Shown: one piece after another, positions 27,950 to 36,289 of the stretch
Layout: every line of letters begins with the position of its first letter
How positions within the stretch are numbered: the first letter of the stretch is position 1
Source: Poteriospumella lacustris
Lineage: Eukaryota; Sar; Chrysophyceae; Chromulinales; Dinobryaceae
Length of the DNA stretch: 36,289 bases
Assembly: GCA_008000375.1 (NCBI GenBank)
Contig: SMOI01000313.1
Location: 1 to 36,289 of the forward strand
Reading direction: 5' to 3'
Made by a program: the position numbers and the translations under genes
Notes under the pieces: generated by a model
Told to the model about the DNA's origin: nothing
Databases searched by the model: none
Seen by the model: only the letters and a program-made list of their open reading frames with translations

Positions 27950-29572
27950 ATGGAGGCCGCCAATTTCACAAAGCTGTTGCGGATAGAAGAGTTTGTGAAG
28001 TCGCCCATTGCGACACAAACCCAGGAAGGGCTGCATGCGATTTTTCTGGACATCGATCATTTGAAAAGTGTCACTGTAGCCAGCGATCCTGATCTGCGGA
28101 AATTGTACAGCAAGTATTCCTCGTCGCCTTTCACAGGACAGTCCAAGCTACCACCTGGAAGCAACGCCGTATCAATTTCAGTGTCGCATTCGCGATACTT
28201 GATGAGCCGTCTGAGTACTTTGAGGGCGCAGTTGCATCTACTTTACGGGGAAATTTCATCTGCGATCGCAGAGCTTCGCATGGCCGCAGCTTATTGCGTG
28301 CGCTCTCCGGAGGCGTGCGAGCTGCTCGGAGGCACCCTGCGGCTGTCGGCGACGACCACGGACGAAATGGAAGAAGCCGAGAAGTGGATGCTGCGAGCTA
28401 TTGAAGCAGGAAAGCAATTGGAGGAGTCGCTGAGGACTGTTGATCCGTCTTCCAAGTCGATGACTCCCGCCGGCATGTACGATGAACAACGCATCGCGTC
28501 GGAAAAACGCGCCTCCGAAAACGCTGGCCACCGGTACTTGCTGCTGCTGTGTCAGTCTCGGCGATGTGATAGAGCAGATGAGATTTTGCAGTCACTGGGG
28601 TACCGCTTCCGGTTAAGCGAAGACTTGTTGAACTACTTCCTCTCCGTTGAACGGCACCTGCCCATCAGCCAAGTGATGGACAGCGGCGAGCTCCCGACGA
28701 TGGCTGTCTGTGACAACGCGATACCCCCACCTCTTTTGAGCGCTATGCAAGCAGCGTTTGCCCCGGACTCCTCCTTTTGGCGCCAACACTTCTACGACCC
28801 GCTGCAGAGTCTGAGCCGATCGGTCGGCTTCTTCTCGTACGTCTACCCGTTTCGAGAACGCGCAGCCATGTCGGTCCAAGAACAAGTTGTGGATCGACTG
28901 AGGCAGATTGCAGTGGATATGGGCGTGGATTTGAGTCAAGCTAACTACGCAGAGTGGTGGGTTCACAGTCGAGTACACGGCGCTGGACACCAGATGCACT
29001 ACGACTCGGACGAGAAACACATCGCACGCGGCGGTGCTCCTCGCCACCCGCTCTTCAGTTGTGTCTTGTACCTCTGCGAAGATGTCGGGGGTCCTACCGT
29101 CGTGACGGACCAGAAGCTAGGAGGCAGTCGAGGAACGAAGTCGTGGATCTGCATGCCCAAAATGAACCGCCTGCTGTTCTTCGACGCGACGTACCTACAC
29201 GGCGTGCTGCCCGGCGTCGGAGCGGTGCCGGGACGCCGCTTGAGCTTCATGGTTGGTTGGTGGCCCGCTATTTCATCGTCTATTCTGACTGGTGACAAGC
29301 CCGGCGCCGCACACTGCTACCCGCCTGTCCCCTTGTCGAGTGTAACAGCGGAGTCCTTGCAGGGCAAAGAGGAGCCCTGGTTTCTGTCGCACGGCGCCAT
29401 CGCCGACACGTCGTACCCGGGCAACGCTGTCCCCACGGCTGTGAATGTCGCACGTGATGTTGTTTTGTCAGTACCTTCGCTGTGGACGCCAATTGGCGGT
29501 CAGGCGGAGCACCATGACGACGCCGCAGACATCAACGACAAGGACTACGACCTCCTCTTTCAAGGGTTCTGA
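27950..29572 (+). CDS. 2-oxoglutarate/Fe(II)-dependent oxygenase (prolyl-hydroxylase-like fold)
   Basis: Single exon, 540 residues. The C-terminal half carries a complete jelly-roll iron site: His350 and Asp352 in HQMHYDSDEKH, distal His417 in DATYLHGVLPG, and the 2-oxoglutarate-binding Arg about 429-430 in PGRRLSFMVGWW. Upstream motifs CDNAIPPPLLSAM and FFSYVYPF resemble the entry strands of P4H-type enzymes. The reaction class (hydroxylation or related oxidation coupled to 2-oxoglutarate decarboxylation) is thus well supported; the substrate is not. The N-terminal 220 residues are helical, with TPR-like spacing (AQLHLLYGEISSAIAELRMA), and I recognise no named domain. No signal peptide or membrane segment is visible, so it is probably cytosolic or nuclear, unlike ER collagen P4H. 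The C-terminus is acidic (DDAADINDKDYDLL). Third positions are less GC-biased than in neighbouring genes. Confidence 0.85.
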   Translation: MEAANFTKLLRIEEFVKSPIATQTQEGLHAIFLDIDHLKSVTVASDPDLRKLYSKYSSSPFTGQSKLPPGSNAVSISVSHSRYLMSRLSTLRAQLHLLYGEISSAIAELRMAAAYCVRSPEACELLGGTLRLSATTTDEMEEAEKWMLRAIEAGKQLEESLRTVDPSSKSMTPAGMYDEQRIASEKRASENAGHRYLLLLCQSRRCDRADEILQSLGYRFRLSEDLLNYFLSVERHLPISQVMDSGELPTMAVCDNAIPPPLLSAMQAAFAPDSSFWRQHFYDPLQSLSRSVGFFSYVYPFRERAAMSVQEQVVDRLRQIAVDMGVDLSQANYAEWWVHSRVHGAGHQMHYDSDEKHIARGGAPRHPLFSCVLYLCEDVGGPTVVTDQKLGGSRGTKSWICMPKMNRLLFFDATYLHGVLPGVGAVPGRRLSFMVGWWPAISSSILTGDKPGAAHCYPPVPLSSVTAESLQGKEEPWFLSHGAIADTSYPGNAVPTAVNVARDVVLSVPSLWTPIGGQAEHHDDAADINDKDYDLLFQGF

Positions 29573-29597
29573 GCAGGCCGACCCCGACCCCGACTCC

Positions 29598-29633
29598 ACC
29601 TTCGTCTTCACCTTCGTCTTCACCTTCGTCTTC
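29598..29633 (+). repeat. 12-base tandem repeat (ACCTTCGTCTTC)x3
   Basis: Three exact consecutive units in the presumed 3' UTR of the oxygenase gene, starting 26 bases after its stop. Confidence 0.9.
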
Positions 29634-29830
29634 GACCTCATCATGTAAATAAGTGACCACCTCATGAAGGGAACACGTGTGCCGTCTGCATCTGAGGGCG
29701 GAGCACCGAGGGAGCCGCAGGTGGCGGCGGCGGGAGGCGGCGGGAGGCCGGAGAAACGCCGCTCGCCGTCTCCGCTGCACCGTCGCCGCCTGGCGAACGG
29801 AACTGAACCGTTGGCAGTTCAAAGCCAACC

Positions 29831-29850
29831 AAACCAAACCAAACCAAACC
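29831..29850 (+). repeat. (AAACC)4 microsatellite
   Basis: Four exact pentamers preceded by a degenerate CAACC, about 90 bases upstream of the F-box gene start. It is probably in its promoter or 5' UTR. Confidence 0.85.
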
Positions 29851-29937
29851 GAGACTCGCACATTCACTTTCCTTTCGCTTCTCCGTCGTGCAGCCGACTA
29901 CTTTGATCGCTGTTGTTTTGGATATAACTTTGTTGAT

Positions 29938-30915
29938 ATGAAAGTTGGCGAGCTGACCGTAGCGGAGTTGCCTCTCGATGTGCTCCACGTTCTCTTGAGT
30001 CAGTGGATCACCACCGACGACTTAGCCCGTGTGGACTCTGCTGCATGTAACAAGCGCTTTAGAAAAGTGTTCTTGGAGATAGTTCAGAAGCCTTACTTCA
30101 CCACTGAGGGTTTCCCGTCCAATGCCGGGACCTTGACCATGAACGGTATCGATGGTCGCTACAGTTTGTTTCTTCAATGGATGCTGATGAGGCAGGTGCA
30201 AGTGCGAGTGCTCGATCTCAGTTTGTTTTCCACGGTGAAGCACATGAACATGCAAGTCGGCTCCTTCTTGTCTCAAGTGAAGAGCTTGAAAGTATCGTTG
30301 GAGGACAAAGACACCCGGCAGCTGGCAGAAACGGTCTTGAGGAACTGCGCCCACAATATTCAGTTCCTTGATTTGGGCTCGAAGGTTGGCGATCATGAAC
30401 TCAGTCGGTTTCGTGGAATTCAGTTTCCCGTCCTGCAGAAATTGACGCTTCTCGAATGCAAAGCCTCCGGCCGCGGGACAGCAGACTTTCTGCAACGAAC
30501 ACCCCAATTGCAGAATTTGGTTCTCGATCGGACGTCGGAGTTTAATGAGGATGTTGTGTCTAGCTTGCGACACCGCTGTCCAAGGTTGAGGACTCTTTCA
30601 CTCAGAGAATGCAAGGCGTTGTCGCTGGAAGCGCTGTCGGCATTTCCCGCCAAGTCGCTGTCAACGTTGGACCTGTCGGCTTCCGCCCTGGATTCAATCG
30701 CCTTGACCAAGTATCTTCCACAATTAGTGAGAAGCACTCGGAACTTAAATTTATCGAAGGCCTCGGGCCTAAGCCCTGAGGCGCTTCAGGCTGTGTCGCG
30801 GGAGCAGTTCCTCGACGATAAGGTCGTCGACATCCGCCACTGCCCGATCAAGATACCTCTCGAGTTGAGAGAAAAGCTCTCGAATTCGACAGGGGTATTT
30901 GTGTTGGGGATATAG
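29938..30915 (+). CDS. F-box / leucine-rich-repeat-like protein
   Basis: Single exon, 325 residues. Residues about 8-50 (AELPLDVLHVLLSQWITTDD, then LARVDSAACNKRFRKVF) match an F-box: a Leu-Pro start, a hydrophobic helix, a D-L-x-x-V step and a Cys-x-x-F end. The rest is a series of irregular leucine-rich repeats of about 25 residues (VRVLDLSLFSTV, IQFLDLGSKV, LQKLTLLECKA, LQNLVLDRTSEF, LRTLSLRECKAL, LSTLDLSASAL). By family this would be a substrate receptor of an SCF ubiquitin ligase, binding Skp1 through the F-box. The partner is unknown. Many protist proteins of this kind have a weak F-box, and I rate the LRR part as more certain than the F-box. The start is the first ATG of the frame after an AT-rich leader; upstream in-frame codons give only low-complexity sequence. 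Confidence 0.75.
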   Translation: MKVGELTVAELPLDVLHVLLSQWITTDDLARVDSAACNKRFRKVFLEIVQKPYFTTEGFPSNAGTLTMNGIDGRYSLFLQWMLMRQVQVRVLDLSLFSTVKHMNMQVGSFLSQVKSLKVSLEDKDTRQLAETVLRNCAHNIQFLDLGSKVGDHELSRFRGIQFPVLQKLTLLECKASGRGTADFLQRTPQLQNLVLDRTSEFNEDVVSSLRHRCPRLRTLSLRECKALSLEALSAFPAKSLSTLDLSASALDSIALTKYLPQLVRSTRNLNLSKASGLSPEALQAVSREQFLDDKVVDIRHCPIKIPLELREKLSNSTGVFVLGI

Positions 30916-31577
30916 ATAGAGTAGAAGAAGGAGGTGCACAATAGAATATGACGATCGATGGTCTGCAGGTGCAGACGCCCCGACACTGTCGTAACGCACC
31001 AACCAACTCATTATCCTTCTCATTTATCTCAATTCACGTCGTAAGTTTCAGCCATCCTCAAGAGCTACATCATCCGTAAACATGTTGTCGGGCAGTCGTC
31101 AAATCAATTGCCTCGCGATGTATGCAGGTTACTCGTACCTACTGGCAGCCGGAAGGATTGCTCGATACAGTTGCTGAGCGGATACCACACGACTGGTAAA
31201 GCAGCCTTTGTCACTAACAGGGATGGTTTGCATACACAGAGTTTAGGACACTACTGCCACTGTATGCGTTACTACACTCCGTGTTTCGCCGGAGTAGTAT
31301 TCGGTATTCGGTATTGGACCGACCGAGTCGTCTCCTGCGCGACGCCCAGACCCGAGGGAGAAGACCCAGACGACCCAGAGTCTGAGGACAGAATCTCCCG
31401 CGGCGTCGGCGACGAATCTCCGCCGGTGGACGCAGCGAACAAGGATCTCCTCGACGATTGGACCGATGAAGATACCGTCCACAAACGAATCTTGGTCTTA
31501 GGAGGAAGAACGAAAATGGTCCGTGGGCGGGGCTGCAAATCACAATCGAATTCCAATCGCGCCACGACTGAACCGCC
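30916..31577. other. Intergenic region, F-box gene to receptor gene
   Basis: 662 bases. Short ORFs here (for example 31108-31581) lack any recognisable domain, and the last runs into the receptor start in another frame. CGGTATT is repeated twice near 31302-31315. Promoter of the large receptor expected at the 3' end; AAATCACAATCGAATTCC lies about 40 bases before the ATG. Confidence 0.5.
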
Positions 31578-34500
31578 ATGACCGCCGACGACAACAAACT
31601 GCTGACCACGTCGTCCCCATCGCGCTGGTGGCACTTCTCTTCTTGGTCGTTGAAGACCCAATTTTTGGTGGTCTTCTCGACGATAATCGTCGTCGCTGGA
31701 GGGCTGACTCTGGTGATTTGTCTTGGAATGGTGCATGCCTTGGGCGACAGCGTTTCCTCGTCCGCCGACCACGTGATCCTGAAGAACACGCGCTCTAACG
31801 CAGCCGATCTGGGCAACGAAATCGCGTCTACGATCAGCTTGCAACTGCAAGATATTTCCTATTCAATTTGCCGATCGTCTGCTCTGTACGCATCGGTGCT
31901 TCTGGCGTCGGCGGAGGAGAACGTGGCGAACGGAACCATTTGGAAGCCTGCGAGGTCCTATCGCGAATTCAACTTTGCGCAAGGGTGCCACGAGCCGTAC
32001 TGTCCATCTGACTTCGGAGCCATCCACACACGAAGCCGCATTCCGTATCTGCCGGGCTACCTGAACGGCTCGATGCGTCACTCGTCCGTCTTCCTCTTCG
32101 ACAAGCGCATCGGCGCCGCCGTTCGCAACACGTCCGCGTGGAACCAACAGCTGAACGACCATCCCGACGTGGACACGGTCATCAACGCGCTAGCCTACGA
32201 AGACACAGACTTCCGTGTGCTGTACGAGACGGGGCCCAGCTCGACGGTGATGTTCTACCTCTCCGCGGCGGTGACGCCGGCCGGCGCCAGCGCCCCGACG
32301 CACGTCGTCCATCGCACGTACCCGGGCATCGAGAAGAACCAGTCGAGCTACGACCCGTCGCAGCGGTCGTGGTTCGCCCAGGCGCCCATCAACGGCACGA
32401 ACGTGTACGGCCCGTACGTCGAGTCCTTCACCAAGCAGATCGTCCTCACGCTCTCCTCCAAGAAGCGACGCGTCCTGCAGACGGGCGCCACCGTCGACGT
32501 CGTCGCGGGCGCCGTGCTGCTGATTCAGGACGTCGCGAGCATCATTCGGCAGATCGACTACCCGCAGGGCGGCTTCGCGGCGCTGGTCACGTTCGGCGAC
32601 CACCGCGTCGTCGTGTGGCGCGACGACCGCGACGTCTACGACGCCGCCACCGGCCAGTTCCTCACCGTCGCGGACGTGGACCCCGCCCTCGCCGCGCACG
32701 ATCTGGACTCGAACGGCGTCTTCTCGTACGCGGACGCGAACGGCACCGACTGGGTCGTGACGACGCGGTCGCTGTTCGCGTCCGACACGACGCGGCGGCC
32801 GTCCTTCGTCGTGCTCGTCTTCGCCAACAGACACCTCGCCGAGGCGCCGCTGCGGCAGATGAACGCGCACGTCTCGTCCACGACGGCGCACGTGACCACG
32901 ACGACGCTCGTCGTCGTCTTCGCGACGGTCGGCGTCGTGCTCTGCCTCGTGCTGCTGCTCGTCGCGTACATCGCCGGCCCCATCGAGCGCATCCGCCGCA
33001 TCGCGCGCGACGTCGTCGCGATGACGGCCGAGGACGACGACCAGAAGGACTTCCAGCCGATGCTGAGCCAGGCCGCCGCGCTGCTCTCGCGGCGCGACGA
33101 GATCGGCGTCCTCTGCAGCGACTTCTACGACGTCGTCTGCCTGCTCGACGGCCGCCTGCAGCAGCGCCGCGCCACGCCGCCCTTCCCCGCCAACCCGCTC
33201 GCGCCCGTCTACGCCGCGCTGGTCGCTGAGCGCGCTGGCGATGCCGCCGCCGTCGAGCTCAAAGACGTCCTCGCCGCGTACCTCGCGGCGCACCAGGCAC
33301 CGCCGCCGCCGTCGTCGCTCTCCGCGACCGGCGACGCAACGGTCGCCGGCGGCGACGCGGTGGCGGCGGCGGGCGACGAGCTCGACGTGCTCGCGTCGAT
33401 GATGCCCACCGCGCTGCAGGACAAACCGCCGCCTCGCGCGGCGGACGCAAAGGCGATGGCCGCGATGAAGACGGCGGCCTCGGCGCCGCCCGCCCCGAGG
33501 GCCACCGCTGTCGCCACCGCCGCCGCTGCCGCCGTCGCGGCGCCGCTGCCCACCGACGACGTCGACGTCGAAATGCTGCCGCTGCCGGTCGCGACCCGCG
33601 CGGACCCCGACGGCCGGTCGCACGTGTCGTCGTCGACGTCGCACGTGCTGCTGCAGGCGAAGCCGCCGAGCGTCTGCGCGTCGCTGCGGTCGCAGCTGAG
33701 CGCGGTGAGCCTCGTGCTCGTCGCCGGCCTCGTCATCGCCATGGCCGTCACCGTCGCGCGCGTGCGCCGCGAGGGCGACTCGTGGACCGTCGAGAGCGGC
33801 GCGGACCTCGAGCGCTACCAGCTGCAGAACCTCGAGGCGCTGGCGCTCGTCAAGCGCCGCTTCGTCCAGGTGCGTCCGTCCGTCCGTCTGTCCGTCCGTC
33901 CGTCCGTCGCCGTGCTCACCCGCCCCGCCCTCTGCGTCTGTCTCTGTCCCTGTCTCTCTGTGCCTGTGTCTCCGTCTCTCTGTGCAGACGTACTTCGAAC
34001 AGATCGCGCTCGACCTGCGCGTCGGCGCCACGACCTTCGACGCGCTGCTGCGCGGCGACCTGGCGCGCGACGGTTTCGTCGCGGCGCAGCTCTTCTTCCC
34101 CAGCGCCTCCATCGACCCGGCCAACACGTTCTACGGCGGCGACGCGCCCTCCTACGCCCGCTCGGGCTACTTCTCTCCGGTGAGTGCCTCGCTGCCGCCC
34201 GCTGCGCTGCGGCGGCCCCGCTGACGCCTCGACGCTGCCTCTGCAGAGCGACGCGGACTGCGCCAGCAGCGGCACCTGCGGCGCGACGCAGACGGCGAAC
34301 GCGACGCGGCTCACGAGCCTCGCCGACCCGAAGCTGCGCGCGTACTTCTACGCGGACGGCGCGACGACGTTCGTGCAGACGGCGCTGGCCCGCGACGCCT
34401 CACGCGCTACCTGCCCTACGCGCCCAACGCGCAGAACGCCGCGCCCGCCGCCTGCCTCATCAGCGCCGCCTCCCTCGACGACGCCTTCTGCCGCGCGCGC

Positions 34501-36289
34501 TACGACGCGAGCAAATGCGGCGACCCGTCGCGGGCGGCGTACCCCGCGTACGACGCGCGCTGTCGCTCGTGGTATACGCAGGCGGCGCGGGCGATGGCGG
34601 CGGGCGACGCGCTGCGCGCCGTGTTCCAGTACCCGCGGCTGTCGAGCGGCGGGCAGTTCGTCCTGACGACGTCGGTCGCCGTCGCGGACGCGGCGAACGC
34701 GTCGGCCGTCGCGGCGGTGGTCAGCTCGAACGTCCTCGTGACGACGCTGTCGGCGGCGGTCAACGAGCTGACGGTGCTCGCCTCGGGCTACGCCTTCCTC
34801 GTCGACGCGCGCAACGCCTCGAGCCTCATTCTGCACCCGCGCGCCTCGGCCGCCTGCACGCGCGTCGCCTGCGCCGAGGGCTTCGCCAGCGCCGCCGAGT
34901 ACGCCGCCTTCGTCGCGGGGCCGCTGGCGGCCATCGAGGCGGCCGCGGCCACCGCCGGCGCCAACACGACGCTGGTGACGGCGTATCGCAAAGGCGGCCG
35001 CACGTGGCGCGCCGTCGTCTCGTTCGTGTCGCTGGCGACCGTCGCCGCGACGCCGACGACGTACGCGCTCGTCGTGACGGTGCCGCAGCGCGAGGTCGAC
35101 GAGGCGGCGCGCGACACGCAGCGGGCGATCGACGCGACGGTCGCGACGATGGTGGCCGTCTTCGTCGTGGCCATCGCCGTCTTCGTCGCCGCGCTGCTGC
35201 TCGTGACGCGGCGCCTCATCGCGGCGGTCGTGCGGCCCCTCGACGACGTGCGCGCGGTCGTCCGCCGCGTCGTGCACGACGAGAGCGACGCCGTCGACGA
35301 GGCGCACGCGCTGCCCGAGCGCGCCTCGTCGCTGGACATGCGCACGCTGCTCGAGGCGGTGGCGCAGCTGCTCGTCGCGCTGCGCTTCGGCGCGGAGATG
35401 TTCGCGCGCGGCCGCCACGCGCAGGCGGAGGGCGTCTTCCGCGACGCGCTGCGCGTCTTCCGCGCGACGGAGAACGCGCGCGGCGTCGGCGCGAGCCTCA
35501 ACAACTTGGCGGCCGTCTGCCTGGCGCAGGGCCGCCTCGACGAGGCCGAGCGCTTGTACCGCGAGGCCATCGCCGTCGGCGACGCGCTGCTCGGCGCCGC
35601 GCAGAAGACCGCCGCAGCGTCGGCGGCGGCAGCGGCCGCGTCGGCGTCCGTCTCCGACGCGGCAGCGGCGCGTCGCGACGCCGCGCGCTGCGAGCAGCTC
35701 GCGCGGACGCTGAGCGACCGCCGCGGGAACCTCGCGGCGGTGCACCTCGAGCGCGGCGACTTCGTCGAGTCCTTCGCGCTGCTCGAGGCGCTGCTGCGCG
35801 AGGACCGCGCGCGCGGCTACGTGCGCGGCTGCGTCGTGAAGCAGGGCACGCTGGGGCAGTTCTACCTGCGGCAGGGCGAGCTGCCGTCGGCCGCGCGCGT
35901 CTTCGCCAGCGCCGACGCGTACATCGCGCAGCTGCTGCGCCAGCTGCGGGCGCAGACGGCGCAGCAGGCGCTCGCGTGGGACAGCGACGAGGTGCACGCC
36001 GCGCAGCAGATCGCCCGCTACAACGTGGGCCTCGTCACCGCCGCGCACGCGAAGGACGCGGCGGCGACGGCGGCGTTCGCCGCGGCGCTGTGCGAGCCGC
36101 CCGTGTGGCACGTGGCGACGGCGGCGAAGATCGTCGCGGCGCTCGACGACTGCGTCGCGCAGACGCCCGGCGCCGAGGACACGCGTCGCCTGCTGCAGGA
36201 GGCCGCGCGGCAGCTGCACGTCGACGTCTTCGGCGAGGCGGGGTCGCTGCTGCCGCTGGGCGGCGGCGGCGGCGGCGGCGGCGCGGGCG
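31578..36289 (+). CDS. Large dual-Cache / HAMP-like / TPR membrane receptor (3' end outside window)
   Basis: I translated this frame directly from the ATG at 31578-31580. Exons are 31578-33869, 33988-34179 and 34247 onward (introns 118 and 67 nt, both phase 0). TM1 is residues 29-52 (FLVVFSTIIVVAGGLTLVIC). An ectodomain of about 390 residues follows, with RSWFAQAPINGTNVYGPY, typical of dCache domains. TM2 is near 444-468 (VVVFATVGVVLCLVLLLVAY) and runs into a HAMP-like helix (GPIERIRRIARDVVAM). A long Ala/Pro-rich cytoplasmic linker leads to TM3 near 708-728 (AVSLVLVAGLVIAMAVTVA). A second ectodomain has CRSWYTQAARAMAAGD, then TM4 (VAVFVVAIAVFVAALLLVTR) and a HAMP-like segment (RPLDDVRAVVRRVV). 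The tail holds TPR repeats (LNNLAAVCLAQGRLDEAERL). After 34372 the frame changes by one: either a 62-nt intron (34373-34434, GTGCAG...GCGCAG) or an indel. It remains open to the window end. Role inferred: sensing small extracellular ligands. Confidence 0.8.
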   Translation, partial: MTADDNKLLTTSSPSRWWHFSSWSLKTQFLVVFSTIIVVAGGLTLVICLGMVHALGDSVSSSADHVILKNTRSNAADLGNEIASTISLQLQDISYSICRSSALYASVLLASAEENVANGTIWKPARSYREFNFAQGCHEPYCPSDFGAIHTRSRIPYLPGYLNGSMRHSSVFLFDKRIGAAVRNTSAWNQQLNDHPDVDTVINALAYEDTDFRVLYETGPSSTVMFYLSAAVTPAGASAPTHVVHRTYPGIEKNQSSYDPSQRSWFAQAPINGTNVYGPYVESFTKQIVLTLSSKKRRVLQTGATVDVVAGAVLLIQDVASIIRQIDYPQGGFAALVTFGDHRVVVWRDDRDVYDAATGQFLTVADVDPALAAHDLDSNGVFSYADANGTDWVVTTRSLFASDTTRRPSFVVLVFANRHLAEAPLRQMNAHVSSTTAHVTTTTLVVVFATVGVVLCLVLLLVAYIAGPIERIRRIARDVVAMTAEDDDQKDFQPMLSQAAALLSRRDEIGVLCSDFYDVVCLLDGRLQQRRATPPFPANPLAPVYAALVAERAGDAAAVELKDVLAAYLAAHQAPPPPSSLSATGDATVAGGDAVAAAGDELDVLASMMPTALQDKPPPRAADAKAMAAMKTAASAPPAPRATAVATAAAAAVAAPLPTDDVDVEMLPLPVATRADPDGRSHVSSSTSHVLLQAKPPSVCASLRSQLSAVSLVLVAGLVIAMAVTVARVRREGDSWTVESGADLERYQLQNLEALALVKRRFVQVRPSVRLSVRPSVAVLTRPALCVCLCPCLSVPVSPSLCADVLRTDRARPARRRHDLRRAAARRPGARRFRRGAALLPQRLHRPGQHVLRRRRALLRPLGLLLSGECLAAARCAAAAPLTPRRCLCRATRTAPAAAPAARRRRRTRRGSRASPTRSCARTSTRTARRRSCRRRWPATPHALPALRAQRAERRARRLPHQRRLPRRRLLPRALRREQMRRPVAGGVPRVRRALSLVVYAGGAGDGGGRRAARRVPVPAAVERRAVRPDDVGRRRGRGERVGRRGGGQLERPRDDAVGGGQRADGARLGLRLPRRRAQRLEPHSAPARLGRLHARRLRRGLRQRRRVRRLRRGAAGGHRGGRGHRRRQHDAGDGVSQRRPHVARRRLVRVAGDRRRDADDVRARRDGAAARGRRGGARHAAGDRRDGRDDGGRLRRGHRRLRRRAAARDAAPHRGGRAAPRRRARGRPPRRARRERRRRRGARAARARLVAGHAHAARGGGAAARRAALRRGDVRARPPRAGGGRLPRRAARLPRDGERARRRREPQQLGGRLPGAGPPRRGRALVPRGHRRRRRAARRRAEDRRSVGGGSGRVGVRLRRGSGASRRRALRAARADAERPPREPRGGAPRARRLRRVLRAARGAAARGPRARLRARLRREAGHAGAVLPAAGRAAVGRARLRQRRRVHRAAAAPAAGADGAAGARVGQRRGARRAADRPLQRGPRHRRAREGRGGDGGVRRGAVRAARVARGDGGEDRRGARRLRRADARRRGHASPAAGGRAAAARRRLRRGGVAAAAGRRRRRRRRG
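33874..33908 (+). repeat. (GTCC)n microsatellite inside receptor intron 1
   Basis: About nine GTCC/GTCT units immediately after the splice donor GTGCGT. The rest of the intron is CT-rich up to CTGTGCAG at 33987. The repeat makes this the longest intron in the window (118 nt). Confidence 0.9.

Larger units (their letters stand above)
29573..29937. other. Intergenic region with simple repeats, oxygenase to F-box gene
   Basis: 365 bases. Directly after the oxygenase stop are three perfect 12-base units ACCTTCGTCTTC (29598-29633). TGTAAAT follows at 29644-29650, a possible UGUA polyadenylation element. Near the next gene an (AAACC)4 run lies at 29831-29850. CATTCACTTTCC near 29860 could be a start region for the next transcript. 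Confidence 0.6.

Noticed and set aside
29831-29850. AAACC repeat as a telomere-like or interstitial telomeric sequence
   Set aside because: The unit does not match known telomeric repeats, it is only four copies, and it lies between two normal genes.
32190-34127. Minus-strand open frame of 645 codons over the receptor
   Set aside because: It is antisense to a frame with TM segments and Cache-like motifs. It is Arg/His/Val/Ala-rich without domains and stays open only because G/C-saturated codons leave few antisense stops; it also crosses both receptor introns.
34348-36219. Minus-strand open frame of 623 codons near the window end
   Set aside because: Antisense of the TPR part of the receptor; composition is Arg/Ala/Gln-rich nonsense with no domain.
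1-36289. CRISPR arrays, IS elements, bacterial operons or riboswitches
   Set aside because: No spaced direct repeats, transposase, ribosome-binding sites or co-directional gene sets were seen; introns and pol III tRNAs show this is eukaryotic nuclear DNA.

Overview
This window is nuclear DNA from a GC-rich, compact eukaryote, very probably a unicellular protist. The evidence is eleven well-supported short GT-AG introns (63-118 nt, mostly 63-76), two tRNA genes with internal pol III promoter boxes and T-run terminators on the non-template side, mitochondrial targeting peptides, and purely eukaryotic machinery (CPSF73, WAVE/SCAR, two-domain SCOT, ABCC transporter). Genes lie on both strands with no operon logic. 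I cannot place the lineage from sequence alone. A WAVE protein, secreted peptidoglycan-cleaving enzymes and large Cache receptors fit a motile, environment-sensing cell that meets or eats bacteria.

Layout. 1-633: 3' end of an unrecognised protein. 788-1429 (-): sigma-class glutathione transferase. 2578-4397 (+): a multidomain RNA-surveillance-type protein (N-terminal helical domain resembling CCDC43, CUE-like, two CCCH fingers, SMR). 4516-6252 (-): mitochondrial sulfite oxidase. 6567-7583 and 8297-9307 (+): tandem paralogous secreted Cys-rich/M15 peptidase/peptidoglycan-binding proteins; their 3' flanks are almost identical. 10217-12494 (+): CPSF73. 13097-14763 (+): IMP dehydrogenase. 15312-15385 (-): tRNA-Val(AAC). 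15612-20908 (+): ABCC-type transporter whose frame is broken three times. 20909-22612: long gene-poor, partly AT-richer interval. 22613-24161 (+): mitochondrial succinyl-CoA:3-ketoacid CoA-transferase. 24386-27087 (-): WAVE/SCAR. 27492-27563 (-): tRNA-Val(CAC). 27950-29572 (+): 2-oxoglutarate/Fe(II) oxygenase. 29938-30915 (+): F-box/LRR-like protein. 31578 to the window end (+): a very large membrane receptor with two Cache-like ectodomains, HAMP-like segments and TPRs.

The genes do not form one pathway. Recurring themes are mRNA processing and surveillance (CPSF73, CUE/CCCH/SMR protein), mitochondrial metabolism (SUOX, SCOT), and cell-environment interaction (WAVE, ABCC, dual-Cache receptor, M15 enzymes). 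Base composition is striking: many genes begin with mixed third-position usage and become almost exclusively G/C at third positions further 3'. This also makes antisense frames stop-free, so most long minus-frame ORFs over real genes are artefacts.
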